The translations under genes were made by a program, and so were the position numbers. From NCBI GenBank assembly GCA_947184155.2, contig CAMXCT020001654.1:62001-126000 (forward strand): a stretch of 64,000 nucleotides of DNA. The letters are read 5' to 3'. Source of the DNA: Cladocopium goreaui (taxonomy: Eukaryota; Sar; Dinophyceae; Suessiales; Symbiodiniaceae). Below the pieces are notes generated by a model. The model did no database searches. It worked only from the letters and a program-made list of their open reading frames with translations, and was not told where the DNA came from. Shown here piece after piece: positions 35,701 to 45,269 of the stretch (the stretch's first letter is position 1; every line of letters starts with the position of its first letter).

Positions 35701-38700
35701 GGTCCAATGACCATTATCATTCAGATCTCCATTGTTGCTGGTTATATCACCATGTTTCCACAGAACCCAATAGCTAAAAAAAACACCCCCCAAGTTAACA
35801 TAGACCATGTATGGCTTGGAAAACTAGACCCCGCCTCTGTTTACAGCGGTGATTCTCAGAGTCAAATTCTTATTTGGGGGTTACGCTGATGACTAAATCC
35901 CATGAAGCCCGCTTACGGTCCTTTATTTCATGCTGAATTTTGTTGGTTAAATCCCATGACATCAACCACTTCACCATGTGTCTTCGTTTAAATCAGGTAA
36001 ATCACCATTAAATCAAATTAAATCAAAGTGTTTTTTTTAAGCTAAATCCGGTAGGTCCACAAAAAGATCACCATGAAATCACCGTGTTCACGTCAACATC
36101 CCATTAAATCACCATGAAAACACCACGAAATCATTCCATTTCCACGACGCCTCGACTTCGCCCAGCTACGCGGTGCCCAGGCAATGGCCGGATCCCACCG
36201 CAGGCCGCTGGAACAAATCTCGGTGACGCGACTGAAGAGTGGCGCCCTGCGCAGCGGGTGCTTCGGGTGCTTTTTGACGTACCCCCTGGTAAATTGACAG
36301 GAAAATCACCATGTTTAATGGGAAAACTCACTATGAATGGGAAATAATCTATACTGGTAAATTAACAGTTGGACCCTGAAAATAGATGAAAATAGCCTAG
36401 TTTTAATGGAAACTAATCTTCCAACCCCGATGACTGCCAGGGTCTATGTTAATTTACCAGAGGGTATGATCTATAGATGTAATAAATAACCACCAAAAGA
36501 ATAGAGAAGTGATGCATCAATGCCAAGAGGATTTGATTGTTTAGGTCTTTTTTGGGGACTGATATGCTGAAAGATATACATTTATACTAGAGGGCAATAA
36601 ACTAACATAGTATAATCAACATAATACAATCATGAATCACGAGATAAACATGACTTTAAATCTATTACCATTGAAATTTAATCATATATATATATATATT
36701 ATCAGTTCAGAAATTGGTGTCTTGTGAAATCATGATGTTTCTTGTGATTTCCGAGGGCTACGTTTATCTGGCAATTCTAAACCTCACTCTATGACTCTAC
36801 GGGTTAAAACTTAACGATAGAGGCTTACCCTTGCACCCATCCCACATCATCCGAAAAGCGAAATCATCCCAGATAATGAAGCCAGATCGTCCCAAATCAT
36901 CAACAAATCACAACAAGCTCCTCCGAAATCACCCCAAACCATCCTTAACTGGTTGGTGGTTTCAACCCTACCCTACCCCTCTGAAAAATATGAGTCAGTT
37001 GGGATCATGAAATTCCATTAATCTTATGGACATGTATGGAAAGTCATAAATGTTCCAGTCACCACCAACCAGTTCAACTCATATCATTTTTGCTCATCTC
37101 CGCCCGGCGTTCAGTCTCATGAGTCCCAGCGTCTGATCCTCCGGCGGCAGCTGCGGCAGCTGCGGCATGGGAAGTCCCATGGCCCGGTGGTAGGACCTGA
37201 CGCCGGCACTGGCGGCGATGACGTCCAGCAGCTCGCCTCGGTGCCCGGATGTGCCCGGGGTGCCCTGGGAGATTTCCCTGACGAACAGGGGAAATTCTTG
37301 ATGTCATACGAATACCACGTCTGATTTCATATGATTTACTAATGATTAACAAATCAATGATTATCACTGTGAAAAGGTCGAACCAGCTAAACCCTGTGCA
37401 ACTTTGATATCTTCAACGTATCAGCTATAGTAGCAGCCCCCTGTAGAACTTTAGCCCTAGAACTGTAGGACTGATCTCAGTAGTGGCGCCAAATGCACCA
37501 GAGCCGCAGAGGCGAATGCACTTTTCCTCCTTTAGCTCCTCCACGGCAGTCGTTGGGTTACAGGGTGAAACATGGTGAAACTAATGGGGGTCCCAAAACA
37601 AAGCCGCACACTTTAGGCAAACAAAGTATATATACTTAAAGTGTAACAAGGTATAGTTAAAGTGATCACATATGTGGCCCCAATTTTCCAGTGAACAAAA
37701 TTGAAAAAACTGAGTATATAAATGACATGAATGGATGTCTCCAGTCCCATCAAACCCAAGTAAAAAATAGTAAAAGCGTTCTTTGCGGAGTTATAACCCA
37801 CTTACTAACCATCAAATCTAAGTTCCAGCATCGTCCAAGTGGCTCACTTTGCACCTCAGAAAGGCACAAAACTATTCAACAAAACAATCGAACCCCCCAA
37901 GTTTCAAGTTTCACAATTGACAAGTTAGGTTGCAACCCATCTCTGTAAAATAACGTTGCGGTCATGCCAAACGCTTGAGCTCCTACATCTGCCCCTTGGG
38001 ATGATATGTCATATGGTGGATGTTCTACCTCTTAAATCTGAATTTGAGATTATCACATACCCTGTCTTGTGAAACCAAATATGTTTAATCCTCCTACTCT
38101 CCCAACATTTGCGCCTTGACTCCCAGCCGGCTCCTTGCCCTCCAGCTGTTTCACAGCCTCGGGCAGTTCGCCTGCATCGGACAGGACCTTCCACAAGAAG
38201 TCCGCGGCTTGGAAGTAAAACCTCAGCAAATTCGATAGGAATTTTGCTGGTGCATAGCAAGGCGAATTATATGTGATTTGTGTTGAATACATATAGAGCA
38301 ACCTCAAAAAGATAGAAAGTGAAATCCCTCTAGGGTAGTGAGGAATGTCTTTTCTATCCCTTTTGGGTTTCTATAGTATTCTGTAAGTATATAGGTGGAG
38401 GGTATGGCGGGTATGGACCAACTTGTACCCTGGTGCTTGTTGTCCTTGTGGCATGTAGGAAACACAGAAAAACAACTAGATCTTCAGACTTGTTCAGAAT
38501 ATTTGCCAGCTACACACCCAAATAATCTTAAATACCAGAAACATGGGGGTTTCTGAAAATAGTGGATCCCCAAAATCATGGAAGTTTCAATATGTTTCAA
38601 TAGTAAAACGGTCTCATTTCAGGATTTGGGGTACTTCATGGCACCTCCCGGAACACCTCCTGATCGCAATGTCGCAATGTCGACGCCCTCCGATGGCATG

Positions 38701-38897
38701 GACCTCCTGGGACTCATGAATTTTCCGCACCGAAACAAAGTCCGAAACCAAGGACCGCCCAAAATCCCAAAGAGCCAAGCCGATGTTTATGTGGTAAACC
38801 GCCATGGACCTACCAGGTTGATGGGCCTCGTCGCCAAGACACTTCTCCGTGAGCACGTGCTGCTGGTTGGCCACCGCATGGACGAGAACCCCAAGAC
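21490..38897 (-). CDS. Paralog A: multi-exon gene of unknown family (3' part well supported)
   Basis: From 37538 to 21490, fourteen exons join without a phase break into 297 codons including the stop, with one internal TGA discussed at 26415-26553. Three more exons (38113-38207, 38645-38706, 38810-38897) join upstream in phase. Each of the fourteen has a counterpart in paralog B at 51134-62762, same order and phase. Introns between the copies are unrelated except for a block at 26837-26869. Most exon differences are synonymous, indicating selection on the protein. I recognise no domain; the product looks soluble and helical. More 5' exons probably lie at 40.5 to 50.5 kb. Confidence 0.8.
21980..22077. 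mobile_element. Inverted-repeat element, family 2
   Basis: CTGGTTGGTTGTTTTAACC at the left, AAACCACCAACAACAAG at the right, with the family interior GTCAGTTGGGATGATTATTCCC. Confidence 0.65.
23614..23642 (-). CDS. Paralog A, 29 bp micro-exon
   Basis: After GACGTCAG the exon encodes KRNLAAFCP, identical in paralog B (52937-52965); two of the differences are synonymous (AGG/AGA, GCG/GCA). The first G completes a TGG codon with the preceding exon. The donor is GT here and GC in paralog B. Confidence 0.75.
24372..24436 (-). CDS. Paralog A exon (ATGQTSKE...[10 protein letters not shown])
   Basis: The exon has 21 codons plus 2 bases. It encodes [20 protein letters not shown] and RW. Paralog B has [12 protein letters not shown] and then the same [10 protein letters not shown]. 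The intron starts with GA (TG then GATGCTC) in both copies. Confidence 0.85.
25527..25624 (-). CDS. Paralog A exon ([16 protein letters not shown]...)
   Basis: The exon is 98 bases in both paralogs. It encodes [20 protein letters not shown] followed by FTAMTMVVD. About 13 base differences from paralog B change only two residues, both I/V, so the protein is clearly conserved. The segment is alanine-rich and helical, with a hydrophobic half that could be buried or membrane-associated. The donor is GC in both. Confidence 0.9.
25866..25934 (-). CDS. Paralog A exon ([11 protein letters not shown]...RID)
   Basis: The exon is 69 bases in both copies, phase 2 to 1. It encodes [20 protein letters not shown] and ID. 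Ending it at a GA donor (GACA then GATGCTGAG) makes an AGA codon with the next exon and avoids a TGA that lies just downstream in both copies. Confidence 0.8.
26415..26553 (-). CDS. Paralog A exon with conserved in-frame TGA
   Basis: The exon is 139 bases in both copies, acceptor CTAAG, donor CTGG then GTTGC. Frame 1 reads [20 protein letters not shown] (26500-26502), then [20 protein letters not shown] and DVQLMVEL. All five differences from paralog B fall on third positions of this frame and only one changes a residue (E/D). The frame also matches the phases of both neighbouring exons. The TGA is thus either read as an amino acid such as selenocysteine, or marks shared decay. Confidence 0.8.
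26837..26869 (-). CDS. Possible optional phase-0 exon of paralog A
   Basis: A block here resembles 56334-56357 at the same place in paralog B (25 of 33 aligned bases from 26821 upward), while the rest of the intron does not. A frame FFKEL here versus FFQDL in B can be bounded by AG and a GA donor in both copies (33 and 24 bases). The flanking exons join in phase without it, so it could be a cassette exon or a conserved intronic element. Confidence 0.35.
28135..28189 (-). CDS. Paralog A exon (NFALFQLKPFVGSKISRA)
   Basis: The acceptor CGCCCAG is followed by G and 18 codons, NFALFQLKPFVGSKISRA. Paralog B encodes [18 protein letters not shown] in an exon of equal length. The donor is GC here and GT in paralog B. 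Confidence 0.85.
28517..28621. mobile_element. Inverted-repeat element, family 1 (well preserved)
   Basis: TACCCTCTGGTTATTTAACATAG at the left is almost exactly complementary to CTATGTTAAATAACCAGAGGGCA at the right, so nearly the whole 105 bp unit is a hairpin. Confidence 0.8.
28930..30530. other. AT-rich insert with decayed open frames
   Basis: Composition changes sharply from about 28930: the sequence is much poorer in G and C than surrounding introns and lacks the window's usual repeats. It contains frames at 29024-29425 and 30103-30540 on plus and 28948-29262 on minus, with codon use biased to A and T. The frame at 30103 encodes a peptide with ADSLVTQLFNNICKDIFH. No family is recognised. 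The corresponding intron in paralog B has no such sequence, so this is an insertion, perhaps a transposon or organelle- or virus-derived piece. Confidence 0.5.
30533..31058. mobile_element. Fold-back element of nested GATTCAAGATTCAAGATTC repeats
   Basis: The left part repeats AAGATTCAAGATTCCCAGAA and the right part repeats its reverse complement TTCTGGGAATCTTGAATCTT. Both ends carry CGTTTGCAAA repeats (30561-30590 and 31008-31029), and the outermost bases GTACTTAGAG and CTCTAAGTAC are complements. The whole 526 bp can form one long hairpin. It directly follows the AT-rich insert. Confidence 0.85.
31811..31948. mobile_element. Inverted-repeat element, family 4 (CTACAGGATGGGGCCCC)
   Basis: CTACAGGATGGGGCCCCAG at the left pairs with GGGGGGGCCCATCCTGTAG at the right. 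It contains TTAGCTAAGTTGG and ATAAACCAAC motifs, also seen in degenerate relatives near 1690-1800, 17205-17260, 25075-25200 and 49990-50030. Confidence 0.65.
32003..32032 (-). CDS. Paralog A, 30 bp micro-exon
   Basis: After GCCAG the exon reads G, FHWTSVAYP and 2 bases. Paralog B has FHWSSVAYP. Two of four base differences are synonymous in this frame and two fall in one codon (T/S); no other frame does as well. Both introns begin with GC. The phases link exactly to the exons on either side. Confidence 0.75.
32398..32435 (-). CDS. Paralog A exon ([12 protein letters not shown])
   Basis: The acceptor CCCTAAG is followed by 12 codons and 2 bases. Paralog B (58458-58495) reads [12 protein letters not shown], with five synonymous changes. 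The donor is GT here and GC in B. Confidence 0.8.
32541..32630. repeat. 90 bp palindromic element (CCCATAGGATCCATGTATG)
   Basis: CCCATAGGATCCATGTATGC at the left is matched by CATACATGGATCCTATGGG at the right, and the inner TATATATGGTA pairs with TACCATA-type sequence. Single copy in this window. Confidence 0.75.
33220..33328. mobile_element. Inverted-repeat element, family 5
   Basis: CCCTATGGATCCAG at the left and CTGGATCCATAGGGA at the right, with GAGAAGGTACGGCTAACCC facing CAGAAGGTACG. Very similar to 41403-41510 in the same orientation and to 14195-14295 inverted. Confidence 0.75.
33451..33517 (-). CDS. Paralog A exon ([13 protein letters not shown]...NSKW)
   Basis: The acceptor AACTCAG is followed by G, completing the previous codon, then [20 protein letters not shown] and KW. 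Most differences from paralog B are synonymous. Ending at TGG then GTGCCTTG gives phase 0, needed for the next exon. Identity with B extends 7 bases further (to 33444), so a GT/GC donor after CCTT is an alternative that would require an extra exon. Confidence 0.8.
34763..34802 (-). CDS. Paralog A exon (MQGKDVNLKVYK)
   Basis: The exon is 40 bases, phase 2 to 2. It encodes MQGKDVNLKVYK between completed R and K codons; B encodes [12 protein letters not shown]. Both introns start with GC (AAGAA then GCCG; AAAAC then GCTT). The identity stops exactly there. Confidence 0.8.
36170..36246 (-). CDS. Paralog A exon ([20 protein letters not shown])
   Basis: The exon is 77 bases in both copies. It encodes APLFS and [20 protein letters not shown]. 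The donor at the same position is GT here (C then GTAGCT) and GC in paralog B (C then GCGACT). The acceptor is GCGCAG then G. A family 1-like repeat starts about 35 bases away. Confidence 0.85.
36950..37072. mobile_element. Inverted-repeat element, family 2
   Basis: CTGGTTGGTGGTTTCAACCC at the left, CACCACCAACCAG at the right. Lies 60 bases from the next exon, within an intron of paralog A. Confidence 0.65.
37134..37236 (-). CDS. Paralog A exon ([20 protein letters not shown])
   Basis: The exon is 103 bases (100 in B). It encodes [26 protein letters not shown] and a proline-rich end that differs by one residue in length between copies. The first two bases complete a cysteine codon with the preceding exon. 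The GA donor (GATCA then GACGC) is the same in both copies. Confidence 0.9.
37508..37538 (-). CDS. Paralog A exon ([10 protein letters not shown])
   Basis: The exon is 31 bases after a TGGAG acceptor, encoding [10 protein letters not shown] plus one base. The peptide is identical in paralog B with three silent changes. Both introns start with GC. Confidence 0.8.
38113..38207 (-). CDS. Paralog A, upstream exon (ADFLWKVLSDAGELPEAVKQ)
   Basis: The acceptor TTCCAAG is followed by 2 bases and 31 codons with strong GC third positions: ADFLWKVLSDAGELPEAVKQ, then LEGKEPAGSQG. The peptide is helical and charged. A GC donor after AGTCAAGGC gives phase 0, fitting the exon at 37508-37538; earlier ends are possible. 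No counterpart is visible in the window because paralog B is cut by the window end. Confidence 0.65.
38645..38706 (-). CDS. Paralog A, upstream exon candidate
   Basis: Between TCCCAG and a GTGCCATG donor a frame of 20 codons reads RSMPSEGVDIATLRSGGVPG. Phase 1 at its end joins to 38113-38207 (completing GCC). Other minus and plus frames are also open, so the frame is less certain than for shared exons. Confidence 0.5.
38810..38897 (-). CDS. Paralog A, upstream exon (HAVANQQHVLTEKCLGDEAH)
   Basis: The acceptor GTGCAG is followed by LGVLV and HAVANQQHVLTEKCLGDEAH with almost all third positions G or C. Two donors are possible: CTG then GTAGGTCC, or GGTAG then GTCC. The second joins in phase to 38645-38706. 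No family is recognised. Confidence 0.6.
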
Positions 38898-39211
38898 CTG
38901 CACAGTCCTGACATGGAGGTGCACAGTCCTGGGTTCCAGAGAAGTAACGATACTCATGTCAGCTCCATGTATGGAATATATATATATATGTATATGTACA
39001 TATGTATATATATATATATGTATGTATAGTTACCCTCATTTCGCTGCTTGTTGGCAAACATGAAATCCCAGTGGATCCATGAAATGGTGCAGAACAAATC
39101 CATGGGCAAAAATGGTCCACATCACCTTCAGCACCAAGAGGGAGACGACCGAGATTCGCCAAAAACGTGTTTTTTTGCACATGAAAAATGCAATTCAATG
39201 AATGAATGAAT

Positions 39212-39325
39212 GACTGGTTGGTGGTTTCAACATGTTTCAACCATCTTGAAAAATATGAAAGTCAATCGGAAGGATTATCCCATATATATGATGGAAAATA
39301 AAAAATGTTTGAAACCACCAACCAG
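39212..39325. mobile_element. Inverted-repeat element, family 2, start of a composite repeat
   Basis: CTGGTTGGTGGTTTCAACAT to GAAACCACCAACCAG. The following 110 bases (CCCTGGTACCTGGATAGTAC onward) also follow the family 2 copies ending at 44868 and 48128, so these elements have been copied together with flanking sequence. Confidence 0.65.
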
Positions 39326-39879
39326 ATGACATCTATGAGACAAAACCCTGGTACCTGGATAGTACACCAAAATAGTTGGTCAATGGATGGTTATTCCCCC
39401 AAAATCTGGAAATAATAGGTTGTGACCCATCCCTATATTCCAAAACAAAACAATAAGAATGGGGATGTGATCCATAAAATGCAGATTTTATATCCAAAAG
39501 TGATTCTTTTTAAAAAGCGTCATAGAATTTGTACTCACGACATGGTGATTTGACTGACGAGATTGAGAATTTAAGTCGTGAGAACATGGATTGAATTTGT
39601 TGAACCAACGTAAAGTGTGACAGAAAAATCAAACTGGAGAGTTTTAGTTTTCTGACATTACATCCGAAACCCACGCGCGTTACCTTTGTATGCATTGAAT
39701 ACAAACATGCCTTTCAACCACATTTTTTGGCGGTGCGGATCCGGCCAACAAACAAAAAAAAAGTGATCTTACTGGGTGTCACCCTACGTCACCCTTGACC
39801 AAGTCTGCACTATATGGGCTTTAAAAACATGTCAAGCACATACAATACATAATTGGCACAAAATACTAGCACGTGTGCT

Positions 39880-40061
39880 CTATCTATCTATCTATCGATC
39901 GATCGATCCATCTATCTTATCTAATCTAATCTAATCTAAGCTAATCTAACCTACCTATCTAGTCTACCTATCTAATCTATCTATCTATCTATCAATCAAT
40001 CAATCAATCTATCGATCGATCGATCGATCGATCGATCTATTATATATATATATATATTAAT

Positions 40062-40092
<31 letters not shown>

Positions 40093-40105
40093 ATATATAT
40101 ATCAT
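39880..40105. repeat. Compound ATCT/ATCG/TA microsatellite
   Basis: Tracts of CTAT, GATC, TAATC, CAAT and finally TA follow each other for about 225 bases. Confidence 0.9.
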
Positions 40106-40569
40106 ATATGTAGTGAAGGGTGTGTTTACCTACTTTACCTACCTTTAGCCAAACACATGACACACTTATGTAATCATGTAGGGATACGACAGCACCATGA
40201 AGCATCATGAAATATTGGTGAGACAAACTATTGCCGTTCAGTATTAATCAAATTTCATCAACCATGGCAATGGAAAGTCCGCTGCACATGTTCTGTTTTT
40301 TGATGGGCAAATCATCGAAGTAAATGGGAATTCTTGCTGGTCATCCCTTCCCGTCGCTTCGAACAAAATCAAAGACCTCCCCAAAAAAACTCTTGATTTA
40401 GTACGGGATGAATCAATGAATATTTGGGATATATTTGGGATATATTTGGGATATATTTGGAGGCTACTGAAATGTACTGAATATTGGGGGGATGGCATGA
40501 TGGGATCAGTCGGATCAGTCATGATTCAATGATCAGTCTGTTCCCAAAATCATTCAGTCTATCTCCGGC

Positions 40570-40614
40570 CAGGTCGGACCAGGTCGAGGCCTGCGCGGTG
40601 CCGAAGGTGTGGTC
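40570..40614 (-). CDS. Paralog A, upstream exon candidate (DHTFGTAQASTWSDL)
   Basis: After a CCCGAG acceptor the frame DHTFGTAQASTWSDL has nearly uniform C or G third positions. It starts in phase 0, matching the end of 41660-41734. The end shown uses a GC donor after CTG; the frame stays open for another dozen codons. Confidence 0.55.
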
Positions 40615-41402
40615 CTCGGGAAAAAAAATGAGCTGGTTGAGCTATGGATATACCCTGGGGATCCCTGGGGTAAACATACAAAAAGATGTGGAAAACCTGT
40701 GGCTTCCCCAAGAAAAATGATGTATCAATGCTGGGTTTTCCACCGTCATGTCATGGCTGAGCCATGCTTTCGTGTTGGAAAAAATGTTTCCTGCAGTCTA
40801 TCGCCCAAACTGGGATTCCAAATGCAACCCCAGACATCGTTGAGGTAAATCATCTGCAAAAAAGAACCTTTCACGGGACAAAACGCGCTTCTCTGTAATT
40901 AGTTTTCCGTGTGATTTCCCTGTGAAGAAATCATTGGGCAGTGCATCATTAGAGAAAGGGCCGCCTGGGGTACGAACGCCACCCCCCGAGACAGCTTAGG
41001 GGGGAAATATATGATGTCTGGGTGGATGTGTTTAGGATATTCCGTGCCAGGTATTGATTTGATTACCATGGGTAACATGACTGATATCACATGTTTGTTG
41101 ATGATAATGAATCCATGTTTTCTGGCTAACAAATCAAACACTTTTTCCTTGTTGGTAAAAATCACCATTAATCTGAGTAAATTTATTAACCATGATTCCA
41201 GGGTTCAGTCGCAGTGAGGTCGTTATAATTTACCGAGAATAACATAATTCCAGCCTATGATTGGACATAAAAAATGTCAATATATCGCCCTGAAAAGGCC
41301 GGCACCAACCAAGGAATGTAACGATTCCATGGGGGGTATCAGTTGATGATTGGGGGATTTTAGATATAACATATCTACATCAGTTTATAATAGTTTATAA
41401 CA

Positions 41403-41510
41403 CCCTATGGATCCATGGCCACTGTCTGAGAAGGTACGCCTAACCCTCCAAATCAAAGAAAATTATACCCCAGTCCCACTTTCTTTCAGATACGGCTGGA
41501 TCCAAAGGGA
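41403..41510. mobile_element. Inverted-repeat element, family 5
   Basis: CCCTATGGATCCAT to CTGGATCCAAAGGGA, closely similar to 33220-33328. Confidence 0.7.
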
Positions 41511-41659
41511 CAGATATCAAAAAATGAAAGGATTACCCTCCAGTAAATTAACATAGACCCTGCCAGATGGGGGTTGGAAGACTAGTTTCCATTAAAAGTT
41601 GGTGATTTTCAGGGTCTATGTTAATTCTCCAAAGGGTAAACTACCCATCCAAGGTTGAC

Positions 41660-41734
41660 CCAGATTGCAAGACGAGTCTCTTCTTCAAAAATTTCCGCCC
41701 AAGCGTCCTTCACCTTCTTCTCTCGCCCCTTGGC
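41660..41734 (-). CDS. Paralog A, upstream exon candidate (AKGREKKVKDAW)
   Basis: The acceptor TTTGCAG is followed by exactly 25 codons: AKGREKKVKDAWAEIFEEET and RLAIW, then a GTCAAC donor. The peptide is a charged amphipathic helix. Both ends are in phase 0. It has good splice sites and codon pattern. Confidence 0.65.
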
Positions 41735-41904
41735 CTGCAAAGAGGTGCAGGCAATGTGAAAAAACACACCCAAGTGATTCAAGTGATGGACATATGGAGG
41801 TTTCCTAAAATGGGGTACCCCCTTTGCATCATCAATTTTAATAAGATTTTTCCATGAAATAAACCATCTATTTTGGGGTATCTCCATTTATGGAAACCCC
41901 CATC

Positions 41905-41961
41905 TTTTTGATTTGTTCCGGATTCGAAAACCAGGCTGCCGCACATGGAACTCCAGGCAAC
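41905..41961 (-). CDS. Paralog A, upstream exon candidate (VAWSSMCGSLVFESG)
   Basis: The acceptor CCCGCAG opens the frame VAWSSMCGSLVFESGTNQK, which ends near a possible GA donor (AAAAA then GATGGG). Third positions are mixed. It lies within 200 bases of the well-supported candidate at 41660-41734. Confidence 0.5.
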
Positions 41962-42679
41962 CTGCGGGTTGAAAGGTAGGGCGCAAATGACCGCAAATGT
42001 TGTTGGGTTTAGTTTAGTATAAATCAGCAACGAGTTTGGGCACCTAAGTTTGACCCACACACACACACATGTATATATATATATATCTATCTATATATCA
42101 CATGGCCACCCTGCGATACCCTTATTCCTTCGTTATTTCGAACGGGGAATGATGTATGGCTCATTACGGCTCCATTTCGGGCCAGAATCAGCAAGATCAA
42201 CATGTCTCAACAGCGTAGAACTCAACATGTCTCAAATGAGATCATCAACCACTGCTGCCTGACACATCAACCACTGCTGGATCTCTTTATTTGGAGCGTG
42301 AAAATTTTGGTGCTTAGTACTTGACTATACCCTACAATACTATACTATGCTATACTACCCCCCCCCAAAAAAAAAATATATATATATATATATCGAATGG
42401 GGACGATATGGATTATATAATGCCCATAATTTTCAGGTTTCCGATGTAGTCAACATCTCTTTGGGTGTAACTATGATCCCTAAACCTGATTTACCGCCAT
42501 CCACTCGATTCAGGGCCGAATCTAAAATGATTCCCCTACTCCCAACCATCATTTTATATTTTGTATAGTATAAGAAAGAAAAAGTCGATTTTGTGGAATT
42601 CCCCTTATTTCAGCCATAATTTCAATATATATATATATTTATTTATTTATTTAGGTCAACCAGCACTGTTCCCTCCAAC

Positions 42680-42749
42680 CTGCGCAGTTGGCCAGGCAAA
42701 AGAACGTCTCATGCACAACAGAGGCAGCGCTCTTGCAGCGTCTTTTGCT
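42680..42749 (-). CDS. Exon candidate duplicated in tandem, copy 1 (VVHETFFCLANCA)
   Basis: Between CTGCAG and a GTTGGAGG donor the minus strand reads SKRRCKSAASVVHETFFCLA and NCA plus one base. The copy at 45091-45148 lacks 12 bases inside but stays in frame (SKRRCLVVHETFFCLANCA), which favours coding on this strand. The plus strand is also open. Confidence 0.55.
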
Positions 42750-44377
42750 CTGCAGTGGATGGCAAGCAGGGAACATATCACCCAGGAACACTGGGCATAT
42801 GGTCGTGGTTGAGGGACAGGAACACTCCCAACATGGGCGTGGCATTCGGATGGAAAACGACAAGGACGGTGGAGAATGGAAATAACAACCCTCACCTGGC
42901 AGGTGGGGAAAAGAAATATAAATGATGATGATAATGATAGTGATAATGATACTGGCAATGTAATAATCCAAATAATATGACATAAATGAGAATGAACTGG
43001 CAATGATAATAATGACATAATTTGATACTATTCACAGCATGGCTGGAAACAAAGAGCAATCACCGGGGATCATCATCTATATTATGAAAGGGCACACCAC
43101 CTATAGAAAATGGGAGGGCAAATCGAGACTATAGATGACATACATATCATTCACAAATGATTTTACAGAAGTTGGTTGATTCCATGTTGATCCCACATAT
43201 CCATACACATCCAACCATGTTAGATACAACCTTAAGTTTAAGTATAGAGACTTTGAAAATGATGATACACTTACCTAACTCGATTCCGGGGATTTCCCTT
43301 GTTTTCCTATCCAGCCAAGACTATATATACATCAACCAAGACCATACCATTTCCTAGCTCCAGGGCATTCCAGGGCTCAAATGGTTCCCAGATTACAACC
43401 AAACTTCAAACCCAAGCTAGGTCAACAGTGCTCTCCGGTTTGCTCGTCTCTGAGTAGTCACCGTTGCTCGCATTTTTGGTTCTTTCGATGTGCGTGAAAT
43501 GCGAAACATAGACGTAAACACACACACACACACGTGTGTGTGCATCATGTGTGCGTTTGCATTCTGTAAACCATGCGTAAATACAGAATTACACAGAGGT
43601 AACCTGTATAGTGTAAGAAACACAATGCCATCAACCTACCATTTGGGGAGGATAGTTGTTACCCATAGTGATCTTAGGGATGATAGGGTACTCCTGTCCA
43701 TCCCATGGTTTCGTGTTCTATTTTACCGTAAGAAAAGGCCGGCATCGGCCATTTTGAGAAAACTCCCTTCGTCCCTTCGTATCGTTGTTTTATTATAGCC
43801 CCATCATTAATATATCGTATTCAGTATACCAAGGATCACCCAGATTTCTTTTCAAGCATACATATATATTCTATATAAGTACTATTAATAAGTAGCTGGA
43901 TGACATATATGCAACATGACGTCGTGGTAAGGTGGTGCCACATGTTACGTAACTGGTGTGCCACTATCGACCTGTATCGCTGGCAGGCTATTAATAAATG
44001 TAGGTCGTCATCACCACCTATGACTAGCTAGATGTCTGTTGTTTTTTTCTCTTACATCTGTATGATACATGTTATCCAAGCCGTTTTTGGTAAGATTGTG
44101 AACCCTCTTGGGCAGCGTTCAATTTTCCTGTGTCATGCCATTTTTCCGGTTGAAAAAAACTGCCATAATGGATTGTGATAGACCACAAGAAAAGTGGGTA
44201 GTATCTGATCCCCATCTTAGACATGCCTAAGGGGTCAAAAAAAAAAATCACTATAGATTTTTCAAATGGTGGATTTTCCATTGGGAAAATGGGTAACGCC
44301 TTAAACAAACCCAGGTAATCATCAACCATAATATCAGTTGTATCAAAAAATATTCCCATCTTTGGATGGACAGGCGC

Positions 44378-44431
44378 CTGGCCACAAAGGTGCTTCAAGA
44401 GCTTGTCGTTGGCCGCCTTCATGGCCTCCTG
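44378..44431 (-). CDS. Exon candidate duplicated in tandem (AMKAANDKLLKHLCGQ), copy 1
   Basis: Eighteen codons QEAMKAANDKLLKHLCGQ lie between an AAG acceptor and a GC donor. The frame continues open on both sides. The second copy is at 47639-47692; a single-base difference between units lies just upstream of this acceptor and so need not break the frame. Confidence 0.5.
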
Positions 44432-45090
44432 CTTCCTTGCGGAGTTCTTCAGACATCAATACGGGTCAGTGGTTAAAAATGGTGAATACTGGTAAATAAT
44501 GTTTATATAATACTGGTTATTACAAAGATGTTTAATGGTTATTTACTATGTTGTTTATTGATAATATAATGGTTTTAAATTATGAATGGCTGGTTGGTGG
44601 TTTCAAGCCATCTGAAAAATATGCTCGTCAGTTGGGATGATGACAATCCCAACTGAATGGAAAAATAATCCAAATGTTCCAAACCACCAACCAGCAAATG
44701 TTTCATCACATTCTTATGTCATCCCCATCGGTCCCATGGGTTACCTCATCAGATTTCTACATCATGAACTGGTTGGTGGTTTCAACCCCTCTGAAACATA
44801 TTAGTCAAATGGGAAGGATTATCCCATATATTATGGAAAATAAAACATGTTCAAAACCACCAACCAGATGACATCTATGAGACAAAACCCTGGTACCTGG
44901 ATAGTACACCAACATAGCTGGTCAATGGATGGTTACTCCCCAAAAATATGGAAATCAACCATCATTTTATATTTTGTATAGTATAAGAAAGAAAAAGTCG
45001 ATTTTGTGGAATTCCCCTTATTTCAGCCATAATTTCAATATATATATATTTATTTATTTATTTAGGTCAACCAGCACTGTTCCCTCCAAC

Positions 45091-45148
45091 CTGCGCAGTT
45101 GGCCAGGCAAAAGAACGTCTCATGCACAACGAGGCAGCGTCTCTTGCT
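45091..45148 (-). CDS. Exon candidate duplicated in tandem, copy 2 (VVHETFFCLANCA)
   Basis: SKRRCLVVHETFFCLANCA with the same acceptor CTGCAG and donor GTTGG as unit 1. On the plus strand a frame with AKERLMHNEAASLALQEV is also open to a stop at 45213, so the opposite strand cannot be excluded. Confidence 0.5.
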
Positions 45149-45269
45149 CTGCAGGAAGTCACCCTGAACGAGGCGGAGGATTCCCACCATTCTCTGGAAA
45201 AAATGGTCGAATAAATACAATGACAAAAATAAATTACTTTACTTCGTGTGATCCCCACCATGACATTTA

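Larger units (their letters stand above)
42543..44955. repeat. Large tandem duplication, unit 1
   Basis: The sequence from CAACCATCATTTTATATTTT to TATGGAAAT recurs immediately downstream at 44956-48216. From about 43030 to 44955 the two units are nearly identical, including microsatellites; isolated differences exist, such as one extra T at 47694-47696. The unit carries at least two exon candidates of paralog A. Confidence 0.9.

Noticed and set aside
37493..37538. GSGAFG in the first reading of the [10 protein letters not shown] exon, suggesting a kinase glycine loop
   Set aside because: Those codons lie beyond the GC donor shared by both paralogs; paralog B does not have the motif.
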